From Cydia pomonella (taxonomy: Eukaryota > Arthropoda > Insecta > Lepidoptera > Tortricidae): a DNA stretch of 64,000 nucleotides. Position numbers and translations under genes: made by a program. Positions 34,270 through 46,317 of this stretch are shown here, piece by piece. The stretch lies in contig NC_084715.1 of the NCBI RefSeq assembly GCF_033807575.1, positions 8,357,349 to 8,421,348 of the forward strand, in the 5' to 3' direction. Within the stretch, counting starts at the first letter, position 1. The number at the start of each line of letters is the position of its first letter. The notes beneath the pieces were generated by a model. The model was not told the origin of the DNA. It did no database searches and saw only the letters and a program-made list of their open reading frames with translations.

Positions 34270-35970
34270 GTGGCTCTATCTGTGTACTATCAGAACGTAC
34301 GTGGACTTAGGACAAAATGTTTGGATCTGTTTAATTCTGTTTTAATAAATAACTATGATGTAATATGTCTAACTGAGACGTGGCTAGATGAATCTATTAA
34401 CTCTAATGAACTATTTGATGATAGATATGTGGTTTACCGTCGAGACCGTTGTGCTAGTTTTAAAAACTACTTCTCGAAGGGACATGGTGGTGGCGTCCTT
34501 GTAGCAGTATCCGTTAAATTTGCTTCTGAACATAAGCAACAGTGGCAGTCATCAATAGAAGATCTGTGGGTTACAGTTAACCATAATGGTATGAAGCTAA
34601 ACATTTGTGTGGCATATTTGCCGTCTTACGTCCCTCTTGATCTGTTTGAATGTTTTCTGAACAATTGCGAGAGCAACGTGATGGCATCTCATAATAATTC
34701 TAAAACAATAGTGTTAGGTGACTTTAATTTACCAAATATAACATGGCAGAATGGCTCCATTGATATCACAAATATTCATTTAACAAATGATCCGAAGTGT
34801 TTGGCGTTAAGGGATTTCATGGCTGCAACCGAACTGGTTCAAATTAATACTATTAAAAATATGAATAATCGCATTCTTGATTTGGCCCTGGTTCACTCGG
34901 ATATTAATATCAGTGTTAATCAAACAAACCCTTTAAGTCGCATTGATTCTCATCACCCGCCTTTTGATATTGCTATTACAGTCTTAAAGCAACGCACACT
35001 TAAGGCAAATGCGTCATTTCCTCGTTACCTGTTTCGTAAAGCCGATTTTACTAAATGCTCGATGGAGTTAATTAGCGTAGACTGGGATAGCCATTCAAAT
35101 TTGAACTGTGACAGTTTTCTGCAGTTGCTTTATAATACTATATGGTTAACCATAGAAAATAATGTTCCTAAGGCTAGAACTCGAAATACTCGGTATCCGG
35201 ATTGGTTTACAAAAGATCTGGTGAGATTATTTAAAGAGAAAGATAGGTTACATCGGAAATACAATAAATATAAAAATCCAAGAGACTATGACGCATTTTC
35301 TGTACTCAGACAACGAGCTAAGCAACTAGTCACTATCTGTTTTGATTCCTACATATCACGTATAGAAAATGATTTGAATAATAATATAAAAGCATTTTGG
35401 CGCTACACAAAATCAAAGAGGGCCACTAACCAGATACCCCAACGTCTTGTGTATAACGAAACAACTGCAGAGAATGGTGAAGACGTTGCCAACTTATTCG
35501 CTAACTACTTTTCCTCTGTCTACACTACTTCTGATAATCTTACCTACGAACCTGATTTTCCGGAGAGTAATTGTTGTATGAGCACAATTGCATTCACGGA
35601 AGTGGACGTTCTAAACAGGCTGAAATCTTTAAATCCTGATAAAGGTGCCGGACCAGATGGTTTGCCGGCTATATTTATTAGATCATGTGCAGAAGCGTTA
35701 GCTAAACCCTTGTGCATTGTTTTCCGTAAATCGTTAGAGGAAGGTTCGTTTCCCGATCTCTGGAAACTGACGAAAATTACTCCTATCTATAAAGGTGGGG
35801 ATAAAAGCAAGGTGTCAAATTATCGCCCTATCAGCATATTAAACTGCTTTGCCAAGGTATTTGAAGGTGTCGTTTTCACTCAGGTATATAATCACTTTGT
35901 CCATTTGCTTAGCCCGTGCCAACATGGGTTTGTAAAGAACTTCTTACTTACGTGCAGGAGTTGTGTTTGA
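34270..35970 (+). pseudogene. LINE ORF2, segment 1: endonuclease and RT fingers
   Basis: The frame opens at 34240 and has no ATG at the expected place: ALSVYYQNVRGLRTK is preceded by GTG, probably a mutated ATG. The endonuclease fold shows QNVRGLRTK (8-16), TETWLD with E36, GDFN at 150-153 and SHHPP at 227-231. The catalytic SDH-type box reads DSHHPP. The RT begins near residue 455 (PDKGAGPDGLPA, then TPIYKGGDKSKVSNYRPIS). After CQHGFVKN the frame runs into a TGA at about 35970, while the real continuation is in another frame. A small deletion near 35935-35950 explains the break. Confidence 0.82.
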
Positions 35971-36461
35971 CTTTTCAAGCTAAAAAGCAGGTCGATTCCA
36001 TTTATACAGACTTCGCTAAGGCGTTTGACAGGGTGAACCATGCCATACTGTTGAAAAAAATGAATCATCTTGGAATCCATGGAAATTTACTGCGTTGGTT
36101 TGAATCCTATCTCTATCGACGTTCACAAATTGTTAGCATATACGGTTATGACTCAATTCCTTTTATGGCTGGATCAGGCGTGCCGCAGGGCTCTAATCTG
36201 GGCCCATTATTATTTGTTTTTTTCGTGAATGATCTTTTAAATAGGATTAAATCACAATGTCTCGCATATGCAGATGATATAAAAATCTATAAAGTCATTA
36301 ATACGGAAAATGATTGCCTTATGCTCCAGGAAGATATTGAGTTGATATCTGATTGGTGCAGCACTAACCTCATGTCTTTGAATATCGAAAAATGTCAGTC
36401 AATTACGTTCACAAAAAAAACTGGATTAATCACGAGTATAATATTAATGGCAAACGATTAG
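35916..36461 (+). pseudogene. LINE ORF2, segment 2: RT palm
   Basis: Continuation of the reverse transcriptase in a shifted frame. The meaningful part starts near 35945. It holds motif A (DFAKAFDRVNH), motif B (GVPQGSNLGPLLF) and the catalytic AYADD box. The frame is lost in a run of eight A at 36413-36420. One additional A would bring it into the frame of segment 3, so it is a polymerase-slippage type error or possibly a sequencing error. Confidence 0.82.
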
Positions 36462-37090
36462 TTAGGGTTTCTTCCATTAGAGATCTAGGAGTATTATTGG
36501 ATAGTGAACTGTCGTTCCGTTGTCACTATGAGCATATGGTGTCAAAATGTAATCGCATGCTTGGTTTTATCAAGCGAACTGCTAAACCTTTCAAAGGGCC
36601 AAATAGCCTAATTGTTCTATACTCCTCATTAGTTCGAACTACGCTCGAATACTGCTCGTCGGTTTGGCAACCAATTTATAAGACACACTCTGATAGATTG
36701 GAATCAATACAGGCAAAGTTTTTACGATATCTTTCCACTAAAACTAAAACACGCCGAACGCTTCCTGAGTATTCAGATAGACTTTTAGCATATAATTTAC
36801 AATCACTATCGTCCCGACGCGATGTCGTTGATATGGTTACACTTCATAAAATTGTGCATGGTGGTCTCGACAGTAACCTCATGGATTATGTTTCACTTAG
36901 AGCCAACAATAAGAGAACACGGAATCTAGAATTGTTTGCCTTGCCTATGGTTTCTAATAACAATGTATCCAATAATGCGCCTGTCTTTAGAATGTGTCGT
37001 GTATATAATAATTTAGATATTGATTTAGATATTTTGAACGTGTCTTTACCTAAGTTCAAAAATGTTTTGCTGTCCCAAAATTGTAAGTAA
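36392..37090 (+). pseudogene. LINE ORF2, segment 3: RT thumb and C-terminus
   Basis: The third frame, meaningful from about 36420. It has the DLGVLLD block, LVRTTLEYCSSVWQP and a C-terminal tail of the CR1/Jockey type ending at a TAA (37088-37090). No further breaks. Confidence 0.8.
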
Positions 37091-37325
37091 ATAATTTTAT
37101 CGTACTAACAGTTTGTTATATTTTACTATATTCTTTACTGCCTTTAATAACAAGATTTTATAGTGAAAAATTGTATTTAGCTTAATAATTGTTCCGTGGT
37201 TGTGTTGTGTACAATTGTAATCGTGGTGTGGGTAGTGTATAAGATACTTATATATGGAATATTTTAAAATGTTGTTGCCTGCATTGTGTTATTGTACCTA
37301 TCAAAATAAAATAAAATAAAATAAA
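37091..37325 (+). other. LINE 3' UTR and (AAAAT)n tail
   Basis: AT-rich UTR ending in four to five AAAAT units. The short 5-bp tail repeat is typical of LINE ends. Confidence 0.7.
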
Positions 37326-39489
37326 CATAATTCGGCAGACGTGAAAAATCCAAATCCGTTGAAATTGCATCAATTATACTTCATAATAATATTTGACTAG
37401 TGTGCTTGATTATCTCGGATCCATTTTAGGTCATGATGGTGTTCTGCCTTTTCGCCAATTTTTTTTTGTCCGAATTTCACATTTTATTATTATTAGATAC
37501 AACATTTGGAATAAATTTCTTTTGACAAATCATTCAATTGGCTTAATATTTATTGATATGATAACGTCTAGTAATTTTACAGAATCACGATAGGTGCGAC
37601 AGCGCGCGAAGTGAGGAGGTGCATGTTAGGTAAACTGCGACCAAACAGTGTGCAATCAAAAAGCCAGAACCGTATTTTTGCATCGAACGATGTACAATTT
37701 GGAAAATAAACTTTGTATAGTATAAGACGTACGAAGTTATTCTGCCACCTAAAACATTGCGTTTTAAAAAATGTATTTTTAAGTTGTTGTTCAAACATAC
37801 AGTTGCTGATAGCTTGGGAAAAAATACGAATTATTGTGTGGAATTGCCACATGCTCACAAGTTATTCGAATAATTGATTATGAAACGACATTTGGCAAAA
37901 TAATTTTCGGTAATGATTTTGAGAACCGGTCATGATATAATCGATTACTACCCGTTTCTTACTACTTCATTCACGGCATTTTGCACTTGTTGTAGTAAGT
38001 TGTTGTCAACATAATTAATGTTCATAATATAAATCGATCGGCAATGCGCCTTTAAATCGCAGTTAGGACTACCCATACTCTACAGTATCCGCTTACAAAA
38101 ATATCCAAATAAAAGAAAATCTACAAACGGCAGCTCGAGACTCGAGTCACGGAGTTAGCATATCAATTTAATAAGGTACGTTGACGTGACCTGATTATTT
38201 TAAAACCGTAAAAAAGAAGTAGATTTTACTATCTAAGATTTATTTTTACGATCATTGCAGGTACCGCTACGCTATACTACGTATACGCTTTTGGACCGAT
38301 GTGCATCAAGCTGGACCAGTTTACTAGACACATATCCACTTTTCACTTAAATGGATCATGCATACACTTTTAAACGATACATATGTAACTACTAGGACAC
38401 ATGAGTTGCTGACTTATATATTTTGATCTAGACTAACTCCTAGTTCACATGCAAGTAACATGGCAACGCGTTGATTAGAAGACTAGGCAACATTGACTAG
38501 ATTACAAATTCAATGTCTCAACACTCTCAACTTCAGAGCACCAACGCTACGCAGGATTTTGAAATAATGCTTGTTTTGCTGGTAGTATTATTTTGAAACC
38601 AAAGCTGTTGGAAAAGTTTTATAGTACATCTGTATAGACATTTGTCCTAAGCGACTTTTCTGAACAGTGATTTTAAAGCATTTGTTAATAAGTATAAACC
38701 ATTTTCAAAGCAGGTTAGAATGACTGCAATGCAATATATTTGGCACCGCACTATGTACTTCAAACTTCAAATGTTAGATTTATAGTGTTATTGCTAACTT
38801 TATTTATTGCAGTCTTAACTTCAGATTTTACGAGTATACAGGGTGATTCATGAGACGTGAGCAGGACTAAGCCTTCATAATCGTCCATCACATCACACGA
38901 CCACATTTAACCATCACATTTAAGTAAAACAATCACGTTTTTTTCTGTTATTTAACTTTTTGGTAAGGACAAATTCGATTGTCAGCAATCATGGACACAC
39001 TACAACACTTAATTAACAAAGATAGAACCTCATTAACCGTTATTAGTTACGACAGCACTTGGATTATGAAGAAAATAAAATGTCACACTTGATTGAGATT
39101 GGATTTTTCAACAGTAATCAGACTCTTATGATCTTTAATTTGTCACTTGTTTTAGATAAAACAAAGAGGGTGGCCATAAATGTCGTAAATGAATTAAAAT
39201 CCCTTTTTTTGAACAGTAAAAAATAAATTACGTTAATCTCACACATACTGGTACGAAACAGTTGCTTACTTAAAACTTAATGAATGCGCAGGCTTGATCC
39301 CACGTCTCCCGAATCACCTGTATTTAATACTGGAGTTTGTTCACGCTAAGTCCACTGCCAAGTTTGAAGTATGGCGTAGCCATATATTATCACTGCTAAA
39401 AGTCCTCAGTGCAAACTTACCGTGGATGGTCGGCGTTGCTAATAAACTATTTTTCTCTAAGCAGACGTATTGTTAGAGGCGATGCCCTG
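37326..39489. other. AT-rich DNA with no gene
   Basis: No coding region. TATACAGGGTGATTCATGAG at about 38848 looks like one end of a TA-flanked MITE, but its partner end was not found. Confidence 0.4.
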
Positions 39490-39619
39490 AAGGCCTACCG
39501 CGAACAAAGAAGTTCGTAAATTGCGGGCATCTGTCTCTGTCACTATAATTACGCCCTTAATTGGAGTAAAAGACAAAAATGTCCGCAATTTGAGAACTTT
39601 GGTGTTCGTGGTAGGCCCT
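39490..39619. mobile_element. Palindromic MITE-like repeat
   Basis: AGGCCTACCGCGAACAAAG..AAATTGCGGGCATCTGTC on the left pairs with GACAAAAATGTCCGCAATTT..CTTTGGTGTTCGTGGTAGGCCCT on the right, imperfectly. Confidence 0.65.
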
Positions 39620-40040
39620 CTGTTCAGTTGTACTTGTAGTTGCGGTTTTAATGTAAACTCAATTTTTTGCCGTACCCGAAAATAGCTCTAAACTTTTTCA
39701 AGACTTTTAGACTTTTTTCAAATGTTAGACTTTAAGAAGATTAACTGAACGCCAGTTTAAAAGTCTTCCTCGCCCATCCAGCCCTAATTTTCATAAAGCT
39801 CTCGTTACGGCCGTGATGATTGATGGCTTGTTTTTAGCCCAACTTTAGATATTCCCATTAGTAGCGCGAGGAGGCGATTGCGGAGAAGTGTCCAATCTAA
39901 TTGACAAATCATCGCCTATGTATCACGTTTCTGAGTATTAGGTAATAGGTTCGTTTGAGATTTACTGTGAGTTATGTATAATGTATGATTCAAATCATCC
40001 GGGCCGAGGCGAATCAGTGAGCCAGATTCGTGAAGAATGA
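39620..40040. other. No recognisable feature
   Basis: AT-rich spacer. Confidence 0.5.
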
Positions 40041-40258
40041 AAAAACCGGACAAGTGCGAGTTGGACTCGCCCACCGAGGGTTCCATACTTTTTAGTATTT
40101 GTTGTTATAGCGGCAACAGAAATACATCATCTGACAAAATTTCAAGTGTCTAGCTATCACGGTTCATGAGATACAGCCTGGTGACAAACGGACGGACGGA
40201 CCGCGGAGTCTTAGTAATAGGGTCCCGTTTTACCCTTTGGGTACGGAACCCTAAAAAT
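40041..40258 (+). mobile_element. MITE with (GGAC)n tract, short copy D
   Basis: Starts AAAAACCGGACAAGTGCGAG, then GGACTCGCCCACCGAGGGTTCCATAC, and ends CCCTTTGGGTACGGAACCCTAAAAA, with AAACGGACGGACGGACC inside. The same termini as the other GTCY-type MITEs but only 218 bp, so it is an internally deleted or distinct subfamily. Confidence 0.75.
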
Positions 40259-41134
40259 TAAGCCAAGGAAAAGCCCGCTTTATTCCTACTTATATCTATT
40301 TTTGATCCTGCATAATGATTGTGTATTTAGAATAGAACTGTGTCGTTTGTTGGTTAAACTTTATTCAATAAAAATATCAGACGGGACAATCAAATTGACA
40401 AATAAATCAGAAATTACATTGACTTGAATCTCATCTAGCGGCCACACGTACAAAATTTGATCAACAATTTTTGATTTAGGATGACAATCGTTCGAAATTC
40501 AAAACATTCCCTAAACGCTCATACTAGCATAGAAAATTTGTCATTGTTGCGTCCGCGCCTCCTGATTTGATCGGTAGATTTTGACGGATCGGATCATACA
40601 ATAGAATTAAATGGAATGGGGAGCCAATTTTCTTGAATTTCAATTTCGCACCACACAATTCATACAATATAAGTAGAATTAACAATTTAATTATATCAGG
40701 TTAGGGTAAATGTACTGCCAAAAATAGCCAAATTTACATTTCCTAATCTACCCAAAAATCGTGTTTGCTAAAGCAATCCATTATTACTTTTGTATCAAGA
40801 TTATGGAGTTACATATCTAATCTTGGTTTAAGTGATAAGATATCTCTGAAGATTTTCGTGTAATTTACCGCAGAAAATATGAAAATTAAAATAAACCGTT
40901 GTTGACGTTTTTGGGGGAACCGAGATAAAAGAGCTTCGTCTTTAAATTATCGTTGAAGCAATTCCAAGTAACCTTAACAAAACCATACCTAACACCAAAT
41001 TTATTTGTTTATTTGTCTATCTTGCCAAAGTTATTTGATCCCGGAAGAACCATGAACTTTAATATATTAAATTAATATTAATACAAAATAAATATTCGTT
41101 GAAAATTTGTACAGCCCATTTATTTTACTTTCAC
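40259..41134. other. AT-rich DNA with no gene
   Basis: Nothing recognisable. Confidence 0.5.
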
Positions 41135-41245
41135 CACACTTGCTCGAAAAATATATTATTTCATGTAGGTGTACGAGAGGACAAAGGCCTATATTGTTCC
41201 CGCGGGAGTTATGGATTGTAAAAAACTCCCTATGGAGTTAAAGTT
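41135..41245 (+). repeat. Dispersed repeat, copy 1 (pair with 56505-56630)
   Basis: CACACTTGCTCGAAAAA, TTATTTCATG.AGGTGT, GGACAAAGGCC and TTGTTCCCGCGGGAGT.ATGG are shared in the same order and orientation with 56505-56630. Confidence 0.65.
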
Positions 41246-41254
41246 AAAGTTTTA

Positions 41255-41395
41255 ATAACAAATAAAATTCCCAATAATATTAAGCTAGAAACTCGAAACA
41301 CAGTATTTAAAAATAAATTAGAAAAATTATTAATTGATAAATGTTATTAATTCGGTTAAGGATTTTCTTAATGACGATAGTTAATAACATGTTTT
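41255..41395 (+). pseudogene. C-terminal remnant of a LINE reverse transcriptase ORF
   Basis: The frame reading NKIPNNIKLETRNTVFKNK and KLLIDKCY resembles the conserved C-terminus of a lepidopteran LINE ORF2. A single extra A near 41347-41353 shifts the frame just after KCY. In the next frame the expected SVKDFLND tail follows, ending at TAA. No upstream part survives. The next LINE begins about 70 bases downstream. Confidence 0.55.
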
Positions 41396-41465
41396 TTTTG
41401 TAATATTATTAATTGTCATTTTTAAATGAGAAGACTTGTTTTGTTTAGTTGTAAGTTAATGTTGT

Positions 41466-42662
41466 GTGCCCTTGCTTAAGATCGTTGAAGATGTGAGGTT
41501 AGCTATGGAGTCAACGCAGCTGACGGTTTTGGTCTTGATTGACTTTTCAAACGCATTTAATGCAGTTAATCACGATCTCTTGTTGGCTGTGTTGAATCAC
41601 TTGAATATTACGTCATCAACGGCTGAATGGTTCGCCTCATATCTTCAAGATCGACGTCAGATGGTTCGCGTTGACAGTTATGCATTTTCTGACTGGTGTG
41701 ACCTCACGTCTGGTGTTCCGCAGGGCGGAATACTATCTCCACTTCTTTTTTCCATTTTTATTAATTTGATTGCGTCTCACATTGCATGCTCTTACCATCT
41801 TTACGCCGATGACTTGCAATTGTACACCCATAGTAGTATTAACGATCTGGATTTTGCTATAGCGAAAATCAACGAGGACTTGAATCGCATTTCTGCTTGG
41901 TCCCGTTGTTTCGGCATTTCCGTGAATCCGTCCAAATGCCAGGCTATTGTTCTAGGAAGTCCCCGCTTACTCTCCATGGCCGACATTGCTCACTTGCCTC
42001 CTGTTGTGTTCGAGGATACTCCTGTACCACTGGCATCACAGGTGAGGAACCTGGGGTTGATTCTTGACAGCGGCCTGACGTGGGAACCGCAGGTGTCGGA
42101 CGTATGTCGCCGGGTCACTAACACACTTAGAGCCCTATACCGGCTTAAGCACTTCCTTCCGATTGGCACTAAGGTGCTCCTTGTTCAGGCTCTTGTATTA
42201 CCTATTGTAGATTATGCTGATGTATGTTACACGAATATCACACAAGTTTCTCTGAACAAACTAGATCGGCTTCTTAATAATAGCATCAGATTTATTTTCG
42301 GACTCCGTAAATATGACCACATATCTGCATATCGCCGTCGGCTTAACTGGCTCCCTGTTCGTGAACGTAGATCGTTGCGAATTTTGTGCACACTATACTC
42401 TGTTTTATTCGATCCAACAGCACCCGACTATCTCAGATCCAAATTTCATTTTATAACTGCCCGAACAGGTTGCACCCTTCGCGAGTCCCGTAGTCTCAAG
42501 CTTACTGTTCCTTGTCATAGTTCTGGTTTTGTCTCTAACTCCTTTACCGTTCAGGCGATCCGGCTTTGGAATGATCTCCCACTCAACATCAGAAAAGCTC
42601 AAACCAAGCTCTCGTTTAAGCGTATGTTACGCAAGCACTTTTTCGACAAGCTCTCTGGTTAA
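41466..42662 (+). pseudogene. 5'-truncated LINE: reverse transcriptase C-terminal half, open frame
   Basis: A 398-codon open frame starting at a GTG that is simply where the frame opens; the real protein began further upstream and is lost by 5' truncation. Counting from 41466: motif A DFSNAFNAVNH (D26), motif B GVPQGGILSPLLF (83-95) and catalytic YADD (113-116). The thumb and C-terminal region have LNWLPVRERRSLRIL and NDLPLNIRKAQTKLSFKRML, as in CR1-like elements. The absence of stops over 1.2 kb points to a fairly recent insertion. The sequence differs from the LINE at 33100-37325, so it is another family. Confidence 0.85.
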
Positions 42663-42955
42663 TTGTCCTTCGTAGTCATAGTATTTTTTGCACTGGGTAC
42701 ATAAATTAATATATATGTATGTATATTTAATTATAGTATATTTATGTAAGTTTATAGCCGTTAGTATATATTATTTATCGCTATTTTGCTTGTTTAAAAT
42801 TACTTATTCTGTTTTTTTTTGTTTAATGCCTGCACGTACTACTGTTTCTGTTTAGCCTGATGGTTGACTGGTAGAGAATGCCTTTAGGCATTAAGTTCGC
42901 CATTTGTACTTTATTTGTTATATTGTGCAATAAAGTTTAAATAAATAAAATACAG
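42663..42955 (+). other. LINE 3' UTR with hairpin and A-rich tail
   Basis: Contains GACTGGTAGAGAATGCCTTTAGGCATTAAG, whose ATGCCTTTAGGCAT part folds into a hairpin, then TGTGCAATAAAGTTTAAATAAATAAAAT. The same end occurs reversed at 52795-52893. Such 3' hairpins are often recognised by the LINE reverse transcriptase. Confidence 0.75.
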
Positions 42956-43846
42956 GGTGTCATGGTCTGACTTATATTTTATTGTATAGCATCTTGATTT
43001 ATTATGTACATGACTTTACAACAAATAAATAATGATGATGATAATGAGCTTTTTTTTATAATTCTGTCACTAATTCATACGAACCATATAAGTTTACGTA
43101 TAAAATACTGACGTTTCCAATGTAATATTATTTAATATTTTAATTCATGTTTAAACAGATTTAATTTAGCCGTTTAAAATATGTTTACACAATTTTCAAT
43201 CGTGGCTGAATGCCAGATAGATCCGTGCCTTCGATGCCTAACCTGACAAACAATGACAATATGGCGGACGAATGTTGGAAATGTCACCGTATTTAAGAAT
43301 TATTTAGCTTAAAATTTAGTTTTTTCTTCGCAAGTGTGATGAAAAACTTTGTGTGTAACTCCGGGGGTAAGAATATTGCAAACTCGGGTCTTTGATTCCC
43401 TCGTGTCCAATATTTCACTTACCTAGGGGGTTAAGTTGCACAATGGACTATTTCACACGCGCTAGCAAGCTTACTCGTAGCAGTCGGACAAAGTAAGAAA
43501 TTTTTTAATCTCAAATTGATATCGATTTCACATTTGCAGTTCAACTTGCGGGCATAGGTAAGGTTTTAGGCAATGGTATAGGTTAGCCAAATAAACACAA
43601 CAGATATATCCCAATGTCTAAATGAGCAAGTAAATCAGTATTTAAGTTGGTTAGGTTCGTATTTATAAAAAAAAAAAAACGTTTATTCACGTTTCATGCC
43701 TTATAAATATTTATTTACAAGATACTTCTGCCAAACCACAGAGTGTTTTGTTTAGTTTTGTCACTGAGAGCGGAAAAAAAGGAGTCCCGCGAAGGTGATT
43801 TTGACAACATGTCACTAAGTCGTATTTTCTACATAACTGTTTAGTC
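42956..43846. other. AT-rich DNA with no gene
   Basis: TACAGGGTGTCATGG right after the LINE tail looks like a MITE end. The rest, including 43325-43450, may hold a decayed repeat, but I could not prove it. Confidence 0.4.
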
Positions 43847-43965
43847 GCCAAAAGATATATCGGAGCAGCCAAGGTGCTCACAAATATCTGAACATACCTC
43901 TATTGTCTTGATACGTTAGAGTATGTGTTCAGATATTTTTGAGAATTTCGATATATCTGATAGCT
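43847..43965. mobile_element. Palindromic MITE-like repeat, copy 2
   Basis: AAAGATATATCGGAGCAGCCAAGGTGCTCACAAATATCTGAACA on the left pairs with TGTTCAGATATTTTTGAGAA..CGATATATCT on the right. Related to 29176-29306. Confidence 0.65.
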
Positions 43966-44715
43966 ACTATATTAGTAAGAAAGTAATATATAGGTACCGC
44001 TAGAAATTATTTCAAATGAGTAAATTATAGTGTGTAATCATTGTATTGACTGTATTCCTTGTCCACCCATAGTTGTATAATATAATATTATTCCTCTCGT
44101 ATGTATTAATATCGGTAAATTATGTTACCTAAGTGCTTATATCCTTAAAAAAATATACCGTATGTTGTTATACACCGTGTTTTTTTTTATTTGCGTTAAT
44201 TTCGAGGGTGCATTCCTGAGCTTAAATTAAGTAATTTTCTCAAAGACACCGATATTCTAATTAACTCCATTTCGGAGATAATCAATCATTAATATTTATC
44301 TTATAAGGCCCTTACGAGCGTGTACACTTGCCTTAGGGCCTGTTTACTTATTGATTAGTGTCTAGTGCGAGTTCATACATTTGCTACTAAACGTAAGTAC
44401 TATCTCGGACGATCGACGTTCGAAATGACATTGATATGTCACAGTTTTCAATTGTTTGGTTGAGTTAAATGTAATGCCCGTATTACAACAACGCTATATG
44501 CAACATTTAGTCACTTTTTATAAAAATAAAAATAGTAAAAAAAAACAAAAAAATTTTTTTTTTTCGAAAATTAACTATGCCATTAAATTTCTTTAAACGT
44601 ACTAACCGATACCCCGAAGTTAACGAAATTCAATAAAAACACGGTGTATAGGTATCAAGTGAAAGTAGATCATTTATTGTTATAGCGGTGATTACTCACC
44701 CAGCAGCAGCAGCAG
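43966..44715. other. AT-rich DNA with no gene
   Basis: Ends in a short (CAG)n run (about 44701-44715). No gene. Confidence 0.5.
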
Positions 44716-45766
44716 CTTTGCCGGTAATCACGGCCAACTGGAAAATATGCTGTCCATGATAATCCAGCGTGGAAATGCTGCGAGCATCATGGGCACCCTC
44801 GCACCGGGGACGGCAGGGAGCGGTTTGTTTGTTTGCATTTTTAGTGTTCCTTACAAAACTTTGTTCGCGGAACACTTATTAGTTTTATTTTTTGGAATTT
44901 GCGATTGTAATTTTTATGTAAAATTAACTTTCCGTTCTATCCAATAAAGTTCCTGTATGTACTTATAGTTGTTATATATACGCATAAAGTGCCGAATATC
45001 GATGTTGTATGTGCCCGTTAGAAATTTGAAACACTATTATATATGCTTACGTACATTAAAGTGTAATGTGCGATAACGGTTATCAGCATTTGTTGTTTGC
45101 AGTCGCTTTAAACAGTTTCAGGAGCCACGTTGCTCAAGCGCCCCTAGAACTTAGTAATAAATTCATAAGACAATACTTTGGCTTTTTTACTTTGGCTATG
45201 GTTGTGGTATTCAATTCATTTTGATGGCATAAAATATTATTGCACTAGGGACAAGAATAGAAATTTAATCCTCCCCTATGTTGTAACGAGATCTTTTACG
45301 AGCCCGAGAAGTGAAAAATGTGTATAGTTTTCTTAACAGCTAGTTTGCGGGAAAGTGCTTATTTAGACAAAATGCAGTAAGGCACGATTAAGCTCGTATG
45401 GAGTTCCAACATTTTGGTTTTGGATAGATTTATGTTTGCTTTGCCAAATAATTCTCTTATCAATTTATTACTGTGTTCTATGGGCGCTCTAACAACGTGG
45501 CTTCTGAGACTGTTTAAAGCGAGTGGTAACATCAAAGACTGAAAACAGTTATCGTACATTAGACTTTAATGTATATAAGCATAATTATCATATTAATAAA
45601 GTGTTTTTAACTTTAAAAATTCTAACGGGCACATACAAGATCGATATTTCATTGCAATGTTTTTTATGAATATAAATATAACAATTATATTATAAATAGT
45701 GTTTATATTATTAATACTAGCAAAGCTGCCCGTTTATTTTCCAGTTGGCCGTGATTACCAGCAAAG
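44716..45766. mobile_element. Composite inverted-repeat structure with coding-like arms
   Basis: The outermost 32 bases match as inverted repeats with one difference: CTTTGCCGGTAATCACGGCC at 44716 and its complement ending at 45766. Inside lies a second, diverged inverted pair of about 200 bp (44993-45190 and 45425-45650). Both inner arms translate, reading inward, to similar peptides containing VALNSFRSHVAQAPLELSNK and LALNSLRSHVVRAPIEHSNK. The 44756-44800 segment also encodes IIQRGNAASIMGTL, which I associate with LINE ORF ends. The origin is unclear: a degenerate transposon or two fragments in head-to-head arrangement. Confidence 0.6.
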
Positions 45767-45844
45767 CCGAAGGTCCTGATGTGAGTTCAAAATGTTCAAA
45801 TCCCGGAAAGCAATTGATTTTGTATTGAAGATGAAAAAAAATTG

Positions 45845-45912
45845 AATTATTCATCAGTCATGTGTTTTCTGCGTATTTATGTATTATACTACCTAAATAT
45901 ATTACTTTGAAT
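45845..45912 (+). mobile_element. SINE fragment
   Basis: CAGTCATGTGTTTTCTGCGTATTTATGTATT matches the middle of the tRNA-derived SINE at 57930. It is cut off just before the MITE at 45918. Confidence 0.45.
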
Positions 45913-45917
45913 ACCTG

Positions 45918-46106
45918 TACCCCTAGTGTAACTTTGATCGACATCATAACGTGACGAACGCGTTTGCTTTAAGTCTCATTTTGTATAGGATTTTGAGGTT
46001 CCAAAACGTCCCGCTTGGCGCGCTCTTTCGAAATCCAATACAAAATGAGACTAAACGCAAACGCGTACGTCACGTTTGGAAATCGAATTTATTTACACTA
46101 GGGGTA
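45918..46106. mobile_element. 189-bp palindromic MITE, copy 2
   Basis: Same ends (TACCCCTAGTGTAA..TTACACTAGGGGTA) and length as 22166-22354 but inserted in the opposite orientation. About 97% identical by my count. Confidence 0.85.
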
Positions 46107-46317
46107 CTGTACTTTCCTTTATGAAGAATTCCATACTGGTAGTCCCACGGGAAAACCTCGTCCCTGAATCAATGTGTCGTAATAAAATGTCTGTTTATGA
46201 TGATCTTGGTCCTTAGTGCACAGGAAGCATACGGACCTTTATCTAATGGAAAGCCACATGACGTCCCAATTTTCCTCCCTGGAAACATTGTGGAAAATAT
46301 TTTTACATAATTTATTG

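Larger units (their letters stand above)
33100..37325 (+). mobile_element. CR1/Jockey-superfamily non-LTR retrotransposon with broken ORF2
   Basis: Two-ORF LINE: ORF1 has a zinc finger, coiled coil and an FP25K-like region; ORF2 has an apurinic endonuclease and reverse transcriptase. The 3' end is a (AAAAT)n tail at 37302-37325. ORF1 is open, but ORF2 has lost its ATG and has two frameshifts, so this copy cannot make ORF2 protein. The clade cannot be settled by eye. Confidence 0.88.

Noticed and set aside
38848..38880. TATACAGGGTGATTCATGAG as a complete MITE
   Set aside because: Looks like one known terminus, but the matching inverted end was not found downstream.
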